Assembly: GCA_030152105.1 (NCBI GenBank)
Contig: JASLIH010000646.1
Coordinates: 1 to 7,764, forward strand
Origin: Actinomycetes bacterium
GTDB taxonomy: Bacteria > Actinomycetota > CALGFH01
Length of the DNA stretch: 7,764 nucleotides
Reading direction: 5' to 3'
A model generated the notes under the pieces. That model searched no databases, was not told the origin of the DNA, and was given only the letters and a program-made list of their open reading frames with translations. Shown one piece after another: positions 1 to 7,160 of this stretch. A program made the translations under genes and the position numbers. Each line of letters begins with the position of its first letter. The first letter of the stretch is position 1.

Positions 1-295
1 CTGTCCGGCGGCTCATGTGTCGAGGCACAGCAGGAGGCTGGCGATGACAACGGCGCGCGGTAGTTGGACAGGATGTCGTAGGGCGCAGGATGCGCTTTAC
101 GACGCCGACGACCTACTGGGCACCGGTGGGGCACCGCGGGCACTGTGCCACCTGGCTGGCTGCCTCGCTGGACCGCTGACTCGGCGTTGCGCGACGAATG
201 GGGGAGTGCTGCTTGGCTCGCTGCCATCGGTGTCGTCGATCGTTCCGGCGCCGAGGCCCGACCGACGGCTCCTCCACTGCTCGGGACGTGCCCGC
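1..295. other. no supported gene
   Basis: I see no convincing coding sequence here. Open frames on the plus strand are compositionally odd (Arg, Gly and Pro rich) and look like GC-driven shadows. On the minus strand a short reading ends at a TGA near position 13-15 with a hydrophobic tail, but an in-frame TAA lies about 30 codons upstream. The stretch lies downstream (3') of the protease remnant and may be its decayed flank. Confidence 0.5.
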
Positions 296-1235
296 TCACG
301 CGGCTTGCAGCTCGGTCGTCACGGTAACGGTGGCGGGCTCGAGGACCTCGTCGTCAGGTTGGATGGTCGTCGCCCACGACCCGGTCTCGCCGTTGCTGGT
401 GTCCTCCTCGCCCTCCTCGGTGTAGTCGAGCAGCCCGGCCGTGTAGTTGTGGACGACGGTAACGCTGGGCGCGGGCGCACCCTTCACCGCCGGCGGGACC
501 ACAAGCAGCTCGATCGGCACGTGCACCTTAGGTAGTGCCGCCCTTGGCGATCGTGCCCCGGCAGCGGCCCCGCTGGAGCCCGGTGTCGCAGTCGAAGGTG
601 AAGCTCGACACGGCGGGCGGGCCGGTTGCCGACGCGGTCCAGGTGCCGGACCGGGACAGCTTGAACGGCGTGGTGGCCTCCACGTCGATGAAGGCGATCG
701 CCCAGCCGTCCGCCTCGACCGTGCCTGTCCTGGTCGGGAAGTCGAGCTCGTACACCGCGGTGTCCAACTGCGGCCTCCGGTATGGGTTGGCGGGCGTCCC
801 CTTGCCCGATTGGGAGTACGCCCGGCTCCCCGTGATCTGGTGGCACCGGGCGACGCAGCGGTTGATCCATCCCAGGTTGTCCGCGACCGGAGCGGCCTCC
901 AGGTAGTTGACGTTGTCAACCTCGGTCTCCGCCGACGCGACTCCGGCGATTGCGACCTGGCCGTCCGGGGTCTGGACCAGGTACGGGTAGCCGCTGTCGC
1001 CCTTCCGCTGGTAACCGGTGTTGTTCCTGGCCTCCACGACGTAGCCGAGGAGCCCTTCGTCGTCCGGGAACAGCGACGGTGGGCTCACGATCTTGGCGTC
1101 CCAGCTCTGCATCACCTCTGGCCGGATCGTCAACAGACCCGGCGTGCTCGTCGAGCCGAAGGAGTACAGGGTCAGCGCGGTGCCGTTGGGAGCGCGTTGA
1201 GAGCCATCAGGCAACGGCGTCAGGTGCGGCAGCAA
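296..1235 (-). pseudogene. truncated, frameshifted trypsin-like serine protease (C-terminal part)
   Basis: This is the C-terminal part of a chymotrypsin/trypsin-fold (S1) protease. Seen in sequence: the serine-nucleophile motif in KGDSGYPYLV, with the GDSG codons at 990-1001 and Ser at 993-995. It is followed by a typical closing segment (VAIAGVASAE, then a C-terminal helix around WINRCV) and a C-terminal extension of about 170 residues of unknown role. The N-terminal half, which would carry the catalytic His and Asp and any secretion signal, is missing: protease-like sequence stops near 1235, where transposase coding begins on the other strand. A second lesion lies near 530. The first frame ends at a stop at 528-530, while natural-looking protein (PIELLVVPPAVKG, then an acidic Thr-rich tail ending ELQAA) continues in another frame to the stop at 296-298; one extra base or two lost bases would explain it. 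It is not expected to be active. The exact 5' junction is uncertain by about 15 bases. Confidence 0.72.
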
Positions 1236-1935
1236 GACCGCCCCCAAGCTGCCGGTCGAGCAGGTGTTGGCCGATGGGTCGTGGCGGTCGCGGCTGTATG
1301 CGGGCACCGACCGCCAACGGCGCCATCCGATCACGGTGCGGGTGATCGAGTACACCGTGGCTGACCCCTGGCCGGCGCACCAGCGCCGACCGCTACCGTT
1401 GGTGACCACGATCCTTGATCCCGCCATGGCACCCGCCCACGAACTGGCGGCGCTGTACACCGAGGGGTGGGAGGTCGAGACCGCGCTGGCGGAGTTGAAG
1501 ACCACCCAGCGCGGCCCCAAGCAGGTACTGCGCTCCAAGAGCCCCGAACTGGTCGCCCAGGAGGTCTGAGCGCACCTGCTGGTCCACTACGCCCTCCGGG
1601 CGGTGATGCACACCGCCGCGCTCGAAGAGGACCTCGACCCCGACCGGCTGTCGTTTATCCGCAGCCTGCAGGTCGTACGCCGCCAGGTGATCGCCCGGCC
1701 GGCGTTTCCCCCTGAGCAGATCGCCGCCGCAGTCCAGGTGGCGGTCGAGGAGCTGCTCACTGAGCTGCTGCGCCCACGTCGCCTGCGGGCCTTCCCCAGA
1801 GCGGTCAACCGCACGATGCGCAGCTACCAGCTCAAGCGCGCCGCCCATCGCGCCTGGCCGCAGCTCACGATGCCGCCCGCCGAGGCGGTCGGCGTCCTGC
1901 CAGCCCCGCCCAGCACAAGCTGCCGAAGCCCCTAA
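1231..1935 (+). pseudogene. IS4-family transposase, C-terminal half with an internal stop
   Basis: This is the C-terminal half of a DDE transposase of the IS4 family. Seen in sequence: the frame enters at about SKTAPKLPVEQVLADGSW, a region that in intact members follows the second catalytic Asp. The family Y-(2)-R-(3)-E-(6)-K signature is at 1456-1500: Tyr 1456, the Arg position read as Gly (GGG, 1465-1467), catalytic Glu 1477-1479 and Lys 1498-1500. The frame is broken by TGA at 1567-1569 in the context QEV-stop-AHLLVHYALR, where relatives have Trp (TGG), so a single G-to-A change explains it. After the stop the same frame continues to TAA at 1933-1935. The N-terminal half with both catalytic Asp residues is absent, and no left inverted repeat is seen. 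It runs head-on into the protease remnant, so a deletion or recombination rather than a clean insertion formed the junction. It cannot be an autonomous element. Confidence 0.85.
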
Positions 1936-1955
1936 CCGGATGGCATTGCGGCTAG
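1856..1955 (+). repeat. IS4-type 3' end, copy A of a direct repeat
   Basis: These 100 bases cover the last 26 codons of the transposase remnant plus about 20 bases of right-end sequence (ATGGCATTG then CTAG). They match 7058-7160 in the same orientation at about 85% by eye, including an identical 25-base run around the stop codon and one 3-base in-frame length difference. The right terminus is inferred to lie near the CTAG at 1952-1955, where the similarity ends. No matching left end or target duplication was found. Confidence 0.75.
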
Positions 1956-1989
1956 GGTCGGATTTCGCGGGCGCTGGTGGCGGTCAGCC

Positions 1990-2469
1990 TTACGCCCCGT
2001 CCCCTTCGGGGCTGTCGCGGGTGGCCTTGGCGAGCAGGTGGAGGAGTTGTCGCTGCTCGGCGGTGGAGAGCCGCCGCATCGGGGATCGGGCGGCGATCGC
2101 CTTCACGAGCTCGCGCCGGACCCGGGCCCCCTCGGGAGTCAGCACCAATGCGGTGCTCCTGCGGTTGGCGGGGTTCACCTGCCGCTCGACCAGGCCCCGC
2201 GCTTCCAGACGGTCGGCCAGGAAGGTGACGCTGGAGGGGTCGACGCCGAGGCTGGCGGCGAGCTCTCCCATTGGCGGCGCGGGCCGGCCGAGGCCCAGCT
2301 GCCATAGGGCGTTCGCCACCGGCGCGGTCAGCCCCAGCCCGCCCAGCACCTGCTTGGCCAGGGCGCGGATCTGGCTGGAGAGGACGAACTCGAGCTCCAG
2401 GAGGTCGTGCAGCAGGGCCTCGGCCGCCGGATCCTCGGCCCCTTCGCCTGCAGCGTTCGCACCGGCCAC
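1990..2469 (-). CDS. MarR-family transcriptional regulator
   Basis: This encodes a 159-residue winged helix-turn-helix regulator of the MarR family, which normally binds palindromic operators as a dimer and is released by small phenolic or aromatic ligands or by oxidation. Seen: N-terminal dimerisation helix (about 12-45), HTH about 67-93 with recognition helix around DPSSVTFLADRLEARG, a wing with the family pattern NPANRRSTALVLTPEG (99-114), and a C-terminal dimerisation helix to 150. Length is usual for the family. There is no Cys in the protein, so OhrR-type thiol sensing is unlikely. I chose the GTG at 2467-2469 because AGGAG (2476-2480 on this strand) lies 6 bases upstream; a GTG one codon earlier and one at 2544 are alternatives. 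It lies 94 bases after paoC on the same strand and is probably co-transcribed or has its own promoter in that gap. Position suggests it controls the pao-like operon; this is inference. Confidence 0.9.
   Translation of the reverse strand: MAGANAAGEGAEDPAAEALLHDLLELEFVLSSQIRALAKQVLGGLGLTAPVANALWQLGLGRPAPPMGELAASLGVDPSSVTFLADRLEARGLVERQVNPANRRSTALVLTPEGARVRRELVKAIAARSPMRRLSTAEQRQLLHLLAKATRDSPEGDGA
1994..2012 (-). terminator. possible hairpin at the 3' end of the MarR gene
   Basis: A 6-bp GC stem (GCCCCG / CGGGGC) with a 7-base loop overlaps the last codons of the MarR gene, just before its TAA. There is no U-tract, so intrinsic termination is only possible. The stem could also simply reflect GC-rich coding sequence. 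Confidence 0.2.
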
Positions 2470-2475
2470 CACGCG

Positions 2476-2480
2476 CTCCT
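2476..2480 (-). promoter_or_regulatory. ribosome binding site deciding the MarR start
   Basis: AGGAG on the minus strand lies 6 bases before the GTG at 2467-2469 and 3 bases before the GTG at 2470-2472. This spacing favours the former over the distal start at 2544. Confidence 0.6.
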
Positions 2481-2482
2481 TC

Positions 2483-2518
2483 CGAACCGGCGTGACGATC
2501 TCGGCCCTGCCCGGTTCG
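2483..2518. promoter_or_regulatory. inverted repeat upstream of the MarR gene
   Basis: Perfect 8-bp arms CGAACCGG (2483-2490) and CCGGTTCG (2511-2518) are separated by 20 bases, in the gap between the paoC stop and the chosen MarR start. The arrangement could be a paired-half-site operator for autoregulation or an mRNA hairpin. The spacer is longer than in typical MarR boxes, so the role is open. Confidence 0.35.
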
Positions 2519-2563
2519 TGCCCGCCGCATCGTCGATGGGGCAAGCCTAGCCGGTGGACCAGG

Positions 2564-4873
2564 TCAGAGGAGCTTGTCGAGGGTGATCGGCAGCTCCCGG
2601 ATGCGCCTGCCGGTGGCGTTGAACACCGCGTTGGCGACGGCCGCGGCGACGCCGGTGATCCCGATCTCGCCGATGCCGTGCGCGCCGGCGGCCGTGTGGT
2701 CGTCCGGGATGTCGGTGTAGAGGATCTCGATGTGCGGCACGTCGAGGTGGACGGGGACGTGGTACTCGGCGAGGGACGGGTTCATGATGCGGCCGGACCG
2801 TTCGTCGAACAGGGTCTCTTCGGTCAATGCAGCCCCGATGCCCATGATGATCCCGCCGCGGAACTGGCTGGTGGCCGTCTTGGCGTTTAGGATTCGGCCG
2901 CAGTCGAACGAGCCGAGCCAGCGGGCGACCCGCACCTCGCCGGACTCCTCGTTGACGCGCACCTCGCAGAACTGCATGCCATAGGAGTGCATCGCGTACT
3001 TCATCGTCTCGAACGGGAGGCCGCTGGTGGCTTCCACCTGGATGAACTCGCGACCGAGGCGCTGCAGGATCGCCGCGTACGTCTCGCCCCGGCGCCCTTC
3101 GTCCTTGCGGAACAGGCCACCGTCGCGGGCCTCCAGCTGGTCGAACCGGGTGCGGGAGAGCGGGCCAGGAGCACCGTTCCCGGCGAGTGACAAGAGCTCG
3201 CGCTGCAGCTTCTCGCACGCGTCCTTGACGGCCTGGACGAGGGCGACGGTCTGGTTGGAGGCGCCGGCGGGCGCGCTCTTCGGCAGGTTGGTGTCACCGT
3301 ACTCGAAGGCGACCTTGTCGACAGGCAGGCCCAGCCGCTCGGCCGCGTGCTGGATCTGCACGGTCGCGGTCCCCATGCCGTTCTCCTGCGCCGACGTCTG
3401 CAGGACCGCTGTCCCGTCGGCGTTGACCCGCGCCCGGACCGTGGCCGGGAACCGGACGACGTGGTACTGGGCCGCCGCCACGCCCTGCCCGACCAGCCAC
3501 GCTCCGTCGCGTCGGCTGCGCGGCGCCCGGGGCTGCCAACCGAACCGCGCCGCGCCGCGCTCGGAGGCCTCGAGGAGGTGGCGGCTCGAGAACCTCCGGC
3601 CGGTACTCGGCTCGGTGTGGGCTTCGTTGATCCGGCGCAGCTCCAGCGGATCGAGGCCCAGCTCGTGGGCCAGCTCGTCCATCGCCGACTCGAGGGCGAA
3701 CGTCCCGACTGAGGGACCGGGTCCCCGCATGGCCGTGTTCGTCACGGTGTCGAGGTGGACGATCTTCTGGTCGATCAGCAGGGAGTCGGTGGCGTACAGG
3801 TAGCGGGCTGGGGCCCCGAAGGGCTCGGCGAAGGGGCCGTGCGGGGTGGTCGCGCTGACCCCGGTGTGGATGAGTGCGGTGAGGTGCCCGTTCTTGTCCG
3901 CCCCGAGCGCGACCCGCTGCTCGGTGACGCTCCGGCCACCGACCACGTTGAAGACGCCCCGGCGTGACAGGGCCACGTGGACGGGACGCCGGACCGCCTT
4001 CGCCGCGGCCGCGCACAGGATGGTGTTGCTCCAGACGTTGCCCTTGGACCCGAAGCTGCCCCCGACGTACTTGGTGACCACGCGGACCTTGTCGGGCTGG
4101 AGCGAGAACACCGCCGCGATCGTGTCCTTGACCCCGTACACATATTGGGTGGCGTCGTACAGGGTCAGCCCGCCGTGGTCGTCCCAGGCGGCGACCGTCG
4201 CGTGGAGCTCCATGGCATTGTGGTTGTGGCGCGGTGTCCGGTAGAGGTGGTCGATCACCACCTCAGCCCGCTGCAGGCGCTGCTCGGCCTGGCCGATCTC
4301 GACCGTCGGCTCCTCGCCGACCACGTCCACCGGCGCGGTCGCCTCGTGCTTCACGGCGTCGAAGGAGAGCCTGGGCCGCTCCGCCCGGTAGCGGACGCGG
4401 ACCAGCGACGCTCCATGCTCGGCCTGGTCGAGGGTCTCGGCGACGACGATCGCCACCGGCTGCCCGTTCCAGTGCACCTTGTCGCCCAGCACCGGCAGGT
4501 CGCTTGCCGCCGTGCCCTTTGGACGCTCGCCCGAGTTGTACGGCGGGACGATCGGCGGGTTCTTCATCATCGGCGCGTTCTCGTACGTGATGACGGCGAT
4601 CACCCCGTCCGCGCCCTCCGCCGCCGCAGTCTCGATCCTCGAGATCGTCCCCTTGGCGATGGTGCTGTAGACCAGCGACGCGTAGGCCAGCTTGTCGAAC
4701 CTGAACTCGGCCGAGAAGCGAGCCGCACCCGTCACCTTCGCCCGTCCGTCGACGCGGGGCAGCGGCCGCCCGAGCTGGTCATGCTTGTGCCGCAATGGGT
4801 CGGGCGCCTTGTCGGGCAGGTAGCGGGCGGCCCGCTGGATCACTAGGTACATCAGTCTCGAGAAGGCACTCAT
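2564..4873 (-). CDS. paoC: PaoC-like molybdopterin-binding subunit of aldehyde oxidoreductase
   Basis: This is the large catalytic subunit (769 residues; E. coli PaoC has 732) of a xanthine oxidase-family molybdoenzyme that would oxidise aldehydes to carboxylic acids with water as oxygen donor. Seen: the N-terminal a/b hammerhead domain (about 35-170), then the molybdopterin-binding domains with GGSFGSKG (271-278), AMRGPG (381-386), the QENGMGTATVQ region (496-506), and GIGEIGITG, where Glu736 aligns with the catalytic Glu692 of PaoC. The C-terminus (NAVFNATGRRIRELPITLDKLL region) matches PaoC closely. No Tat signal is visible; it begins MSAFSRLMYL. The ATG at 4871-4873 overlaps the paoB stop by 4 bases (ATGA) and has GGGAG 6 bases upstream. 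Odd point: the PaoC active-site Arg440 position appears to be Tyr470 (VAAAQY versus VAAGFR), so substrate preference may differ. The cofactor in the E. coli enzyme is molybdopterin cytosine dinucleotide; whether that holds here is inference. Confidence 0.93.
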   Translation of the reverse strand: MSAFSRLMYLVIQRAARYLPDKAPDPLRHKHDQLGRPLPRVDGRAKVTGAARFSAEFRFDKLAYASLVYSTIAKGTISRIETAAAEGADGVIAVITYENAPMMKNPPIVPPYNSGERPKGTAASDLPVLGDKVHWNGQPVAIVVAETLDQAEHGASLVRVRYRAERPRLSFDAVKHEATAPVDVVGEEPTVEIGQAEQRLQRAEVVIDHLYRTPRHNHNAMELHATVAAWDDHGGLTLYDATQYVYGVKDTIAAVFSLQPDKVRVVTKYVGGSFGSKGNVWSNTILCAAAAKAVRRPVHVALSRRGVFNVVGGRSVTEQRVALGADKNGHLTALIHTGVSATTPHGPFAEPFGAPARYLYATDSLLIDQKIVHLDTVTNTAMRGPGPSVGTFALESAMDELAHELGLDPLELRRINEAHTEPSTGRRFSSRHLLEASERGAARFGWQPRAPRSRRDGAWLVGQGVAAAQYHVVRFPATVRARVNADGTAVLQTSAQENGMGTATVQIQHAAERLGLPVDKVAFEYGDTNLPKSAPAGASNQTVALVQAVKDACEKLQRELLSLAGNGAPGPLSRTRFDQLEARDGGLFRKDEGRRGETYAAILQRLGREFIQVEATSGLPFETMKYAMHSYGMQFCEVRVNEESGEVRVARWLGSFDCGRILNAKTATSQFRGGIIMGIGAALTEETLFDERSGRIMNPSLAEYHVPVHLDVPHIEILYTDIPDDHTAAGAHGIGEIGITGVAAAVANAVFNATGRRIRELPITLDKLL

Positions 4874-5858
4874 CGCGTGCTCCCGTTGCCGGCCAGGCGC
4901 TCTAGCACGCTGACGATGGTTCGCTTGGCCAGCTCGATCTTGAAGGCGTTGTGGGCGCGTCCCTTGGCGCTTCGCAGCTCTGCTTCCGCCGCTCGCTGGA
5001 AGGTCTCCTGGGTCGCTTCCGCGCCCCGCAGGAGCCCCTCGGCCTCGAAGGCCCGCCAGGGCTTCTGGGCGACGCCGCCCAGGGCCAGCCGGACGTCCTG
5101 GATGCCGCCGTCGAGGATCCTGAGGGCCGCGGCCACCGAGACGAGCGCGAAGGCGTAGCTGGAGCGGTCGCGCATCTTCCGGTACATCGAGTTCCTGGCC
5201 AGCGGCAGGGCGGGAAGCTCGACAGCCGTGATGAGCTCACCTGGTCGGAGGTTGGTGTCGACCTCGGGCGTGTCGCCTGGCAGCCGGTGGAAGTCGACGA
5301 TGGGAACCCGTCGCGCTCCCTGGCCGCTCTCGACCTGGACGACGGCGTCGGAGGCGGCGAGCGCGACGCACATGTCCGAGGGGTGCGTGGCGATGCAGTG
5401 CTCGGAGGTCCCCAGGACGGCATGGATCCGGTTGAACCCCCCGATGGCGTCGCAGCCCGTTCCCGGCGTTCGTTTGTTGCACCCGGCCGCCTGGTCGTAG
5501 AAGTAGTAGCAGCGGGTGCGCTGCATCAGGTTCCCGCCGACGGTCGCGGCGTTGCGGATCTGCGCGGACGCGCCGAAGACGATCGCTTGCGACAGGAAGG
5601 GGAAGCGCTCGCGGACCAGACGGTGGTTGGCGACCGCCGCGTTGTTGGCCGCCGCGCCGATCCTGATGCCGCCGCCGTCGAGCTCCTCGATGCGGTGGGA
5701 CAGCTGGGTGACGTCCACGAGCGCGTCAGGTCGTTCGATGCCCTCGCGCATCAGGTCGACGAGGTTCGTGCCGCCGCCGAGGTACCTCGCCCCCTGGGTT
5801 CGCGACACCAGGTCGATGGCGGCGGCCACGTTCTCGGCCCTGGCGTAGGTGAAGTCCT

Positions 5859-5862
<4 letters not shown>
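4870..5862 (-). CDS. paoB: PaoB-like FAD-binding subunit with probable [4Fe-4S] loop
   Basis: This 330-residue FAD subunit (CO dehydrogenase flavoprotein / subunit M family) passes electrons from the Fe-S clusters of PaoA to the external acceptor. Seen: FAD-binding YLGGGTNLVDLM (27-38) and ATVGGNLMQRTRC (106-118), then the C-terminal CO-dehydrogenase flavoprotein domain (from about 225), including SYAFALVSVAAALR and LALGGVAQKPWR. Between them lies the insertion that distinguishes PaoB from ordinary subunit M proteins. Cys118, Cys128, Cys137 and Cys156 sit in contexts RTRC, GCNKR, GTGC and EHCIATHPSD, the same four positions that hold a [4Fe-4S] cluster in E. coli PaoB, so a cluster is expected here. 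The start is GTG at 5860-5862, overlapping the paoA stop (GTGA), with a GGGGGAGG-like ribosome site just upstream inside paoA. No signal peptide is seen. Confidence 0.94.
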
Positions 5863-6395
<533 letters not shown>

Positions 6396-6401
6396 GACCC
6401 G

Positions 6402-6406
6402 CTCCC
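6402..6406 (-). promoter_or_regulatory. ribosome binding site of paoA
   Basis: GGGAG (within AAGGGAGC) on the minus strand lies 6 bases before the GTG at 6393-6395. It decides that start over the upstream ATG, which has no comparable site. Confidence 0.65.
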
Positions 6407-6419
6407 TTCTGCAAGCGGG

Positions 6420-6449
6420 ACAGTAACCACCCATACTTGGAGTTGTCAA
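6420..6449 (-). promoter_or_regulatory. sigma-70-type promoter of the pao-like operon
   Basis: On the minus strand a consensus -35 box TTGACA (6444-6449) is followed, after 18 bases, by TACTGT (6420-6425), which fits the actinobacterial TAnnnT -10 pattern. Transcription would start near 6412-6414, leaving a leader of about 18 bases that contains the paoA ribosome site. This stretch is AT-richer than its surroundings. It lies in the 155-base gap between the LuxR remnant and paoA. Confidence 0.6.
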
Positions 6450-6451
6450 GT
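6435..6451. promoter_or_regulatory. candidate operator overlapping the -35 box
   Basis: A perfect palindrome ACTTG-N7-CAAGT spans 17 bp and covers the whole -35 element. Size and placement fit a dimeric winged-helix repressor such as the MarR protein encoded downstream of paoC, which would block RNA polymerase when bound. Which protein binds it, if any, is inference; arms of 5 bases are short. Confidence 0.4.
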
Positions 6452-6550
6452 GTTGGACTCTCAAATATAGCTAGTGCCGCACCCCCGGCAACTGCCCAAT
6501 CCCGGAGCTCGGCGGACACCACAGGCGCCGCCTGGCGTTGCCTTCGGGAC

Positions 6551-7057
6551 TCAGTTGGCCGGCTCGGGCAGTTGGAGCTCCCTGAGCTGGCGCCGGGACG
6601 TGATGCCGAGCTTGGTGAAGATGCTGCGGAGATAGGCGTCGACCGTTCTCGGGCTCAGGAACAGCTGGGCGGCAACCTGTCTGGTGGTGGCGCCGGTCGC
6701 CACCAGATTGGCGATGTGGAGCTCCTGTCCGGTCAGCTGGCCGGCGGACTCGGCGGTCTGCTTGCGGGTGCGGTCGCCGATGGCGCGAAGCTCGCGTGCG
6801 GCCCGGGCCGCGAACGCCTCGGCACCCATTGCCGCCAGCAGGTCGTGGGCGGCGTGCAACTGCGCACGGGCGTCGCGTCGGCGACCCTCACGACGCAGCC
6901 ACTCACCGTAGACGAGATGGGCCCGAGCGAGATGGGTTGCCACGCGGCAGCGCCCGAGCCGCTCGATCGCCTCCCGGTAGCGGTCCTCGGCGGCCTGGTC
7001 CTTCATCGACAGCGCCTCGGCGCGCGCCTGGATCCCGAGCGCCCAATGGGTGCCGCT
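6551..7057 (-). pseudogene. truncated LAL-type LuxR regulator (C-terminal DNA-binding end)
   Basis: These are the last 168 codons of a LuxR-family regulator of the large ATP-binding (LAL/MalT-like) class, whose full members are usually 850-1000 residues. Seen: the end of the TPR-like helical region (THWALGIQARAEAL, then YREAIERLGR and AHLVYGEWLRREGRR), then the LuxR HTH (LTGQELHIANLVATGATT, FLSPRTVDAYLR, FTKLGITSRRQL) to TGA at 6551-6553. The N-terminal ATPase and most of the TPR array are missing. The homology stops at about 7057, where an IS4-family 3' end begins on the opposite strand. A GTG at 7076-7078 inside that IS scrap could start a 175-residue product consisting mostly of the DNA-binding end, but no good ribosome site precedes it. 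A weak 5-bp stem at 6522-6534 lies just downstream. It is oriented towards the pao-like operon, so readthrough is possible. Confidence 0.8.
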
Positions 7058-7160
7058 GGCCACAGCCCACGATGCCACCCACCCAGGCTGTCAGCGTCCT
7101 GCCAGCGTCCCTACCTGGCACAAGCTGCCGAAGCCCCTAACCACATGGCATTGGGCCTAG
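7058..7160 (+). mobile_element. IS4-family 3' end remnant, copy B
   Basis: Only the last 26 codons of an IS4-family transposase (PQPTMPPTQAVSVLPAS, ending CRSP, then TAA at 7138-7140) and about 20 bases of right-end sequence (ATGGCATTG, then CTAG at 7157-7160) remain. It is a diverged direct repeat of 1856-1955 (about 85% by eye, with a 3-base in-frame length difference), so it comes from a related but different element. Its left edge cuts the LuxR gene. The rest of the element is absent. Confidence 0.8.

Noticed and set aside
447..1364. Long open frame on the plus strand over the protease remnant
   Set aside because: Its product is low-complexity and Arg/Gly/Val rich with no domain. The opposite strand carries the GDSG protease motif, so this is a GC-driven shadow.
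4211..4222. ATGGCATTG matching the IS right-end motif inside paoC
   Set aside because: It falls in conserved coding sequence (HNAME in the protein) and the paoC frame is uninterrupted, so it is chance.
3977..4846. 289-codon plus-strand open frame inside paoC
   Set aside because: It is exactly antisense to a conserved molybdopterin subunit and rich in Arg/Asp/Val, typical of the mirror frame in GC-rich genes.
6470..6480. CTAGTGCCGC resembling the reversed IS right end (CTAG followed by CCGCAATGCC)
   Set aside because: Similarity is limited to CTAG and a few bases with gaps. It lies in the paoA upstream region with no transposase sequence attached.
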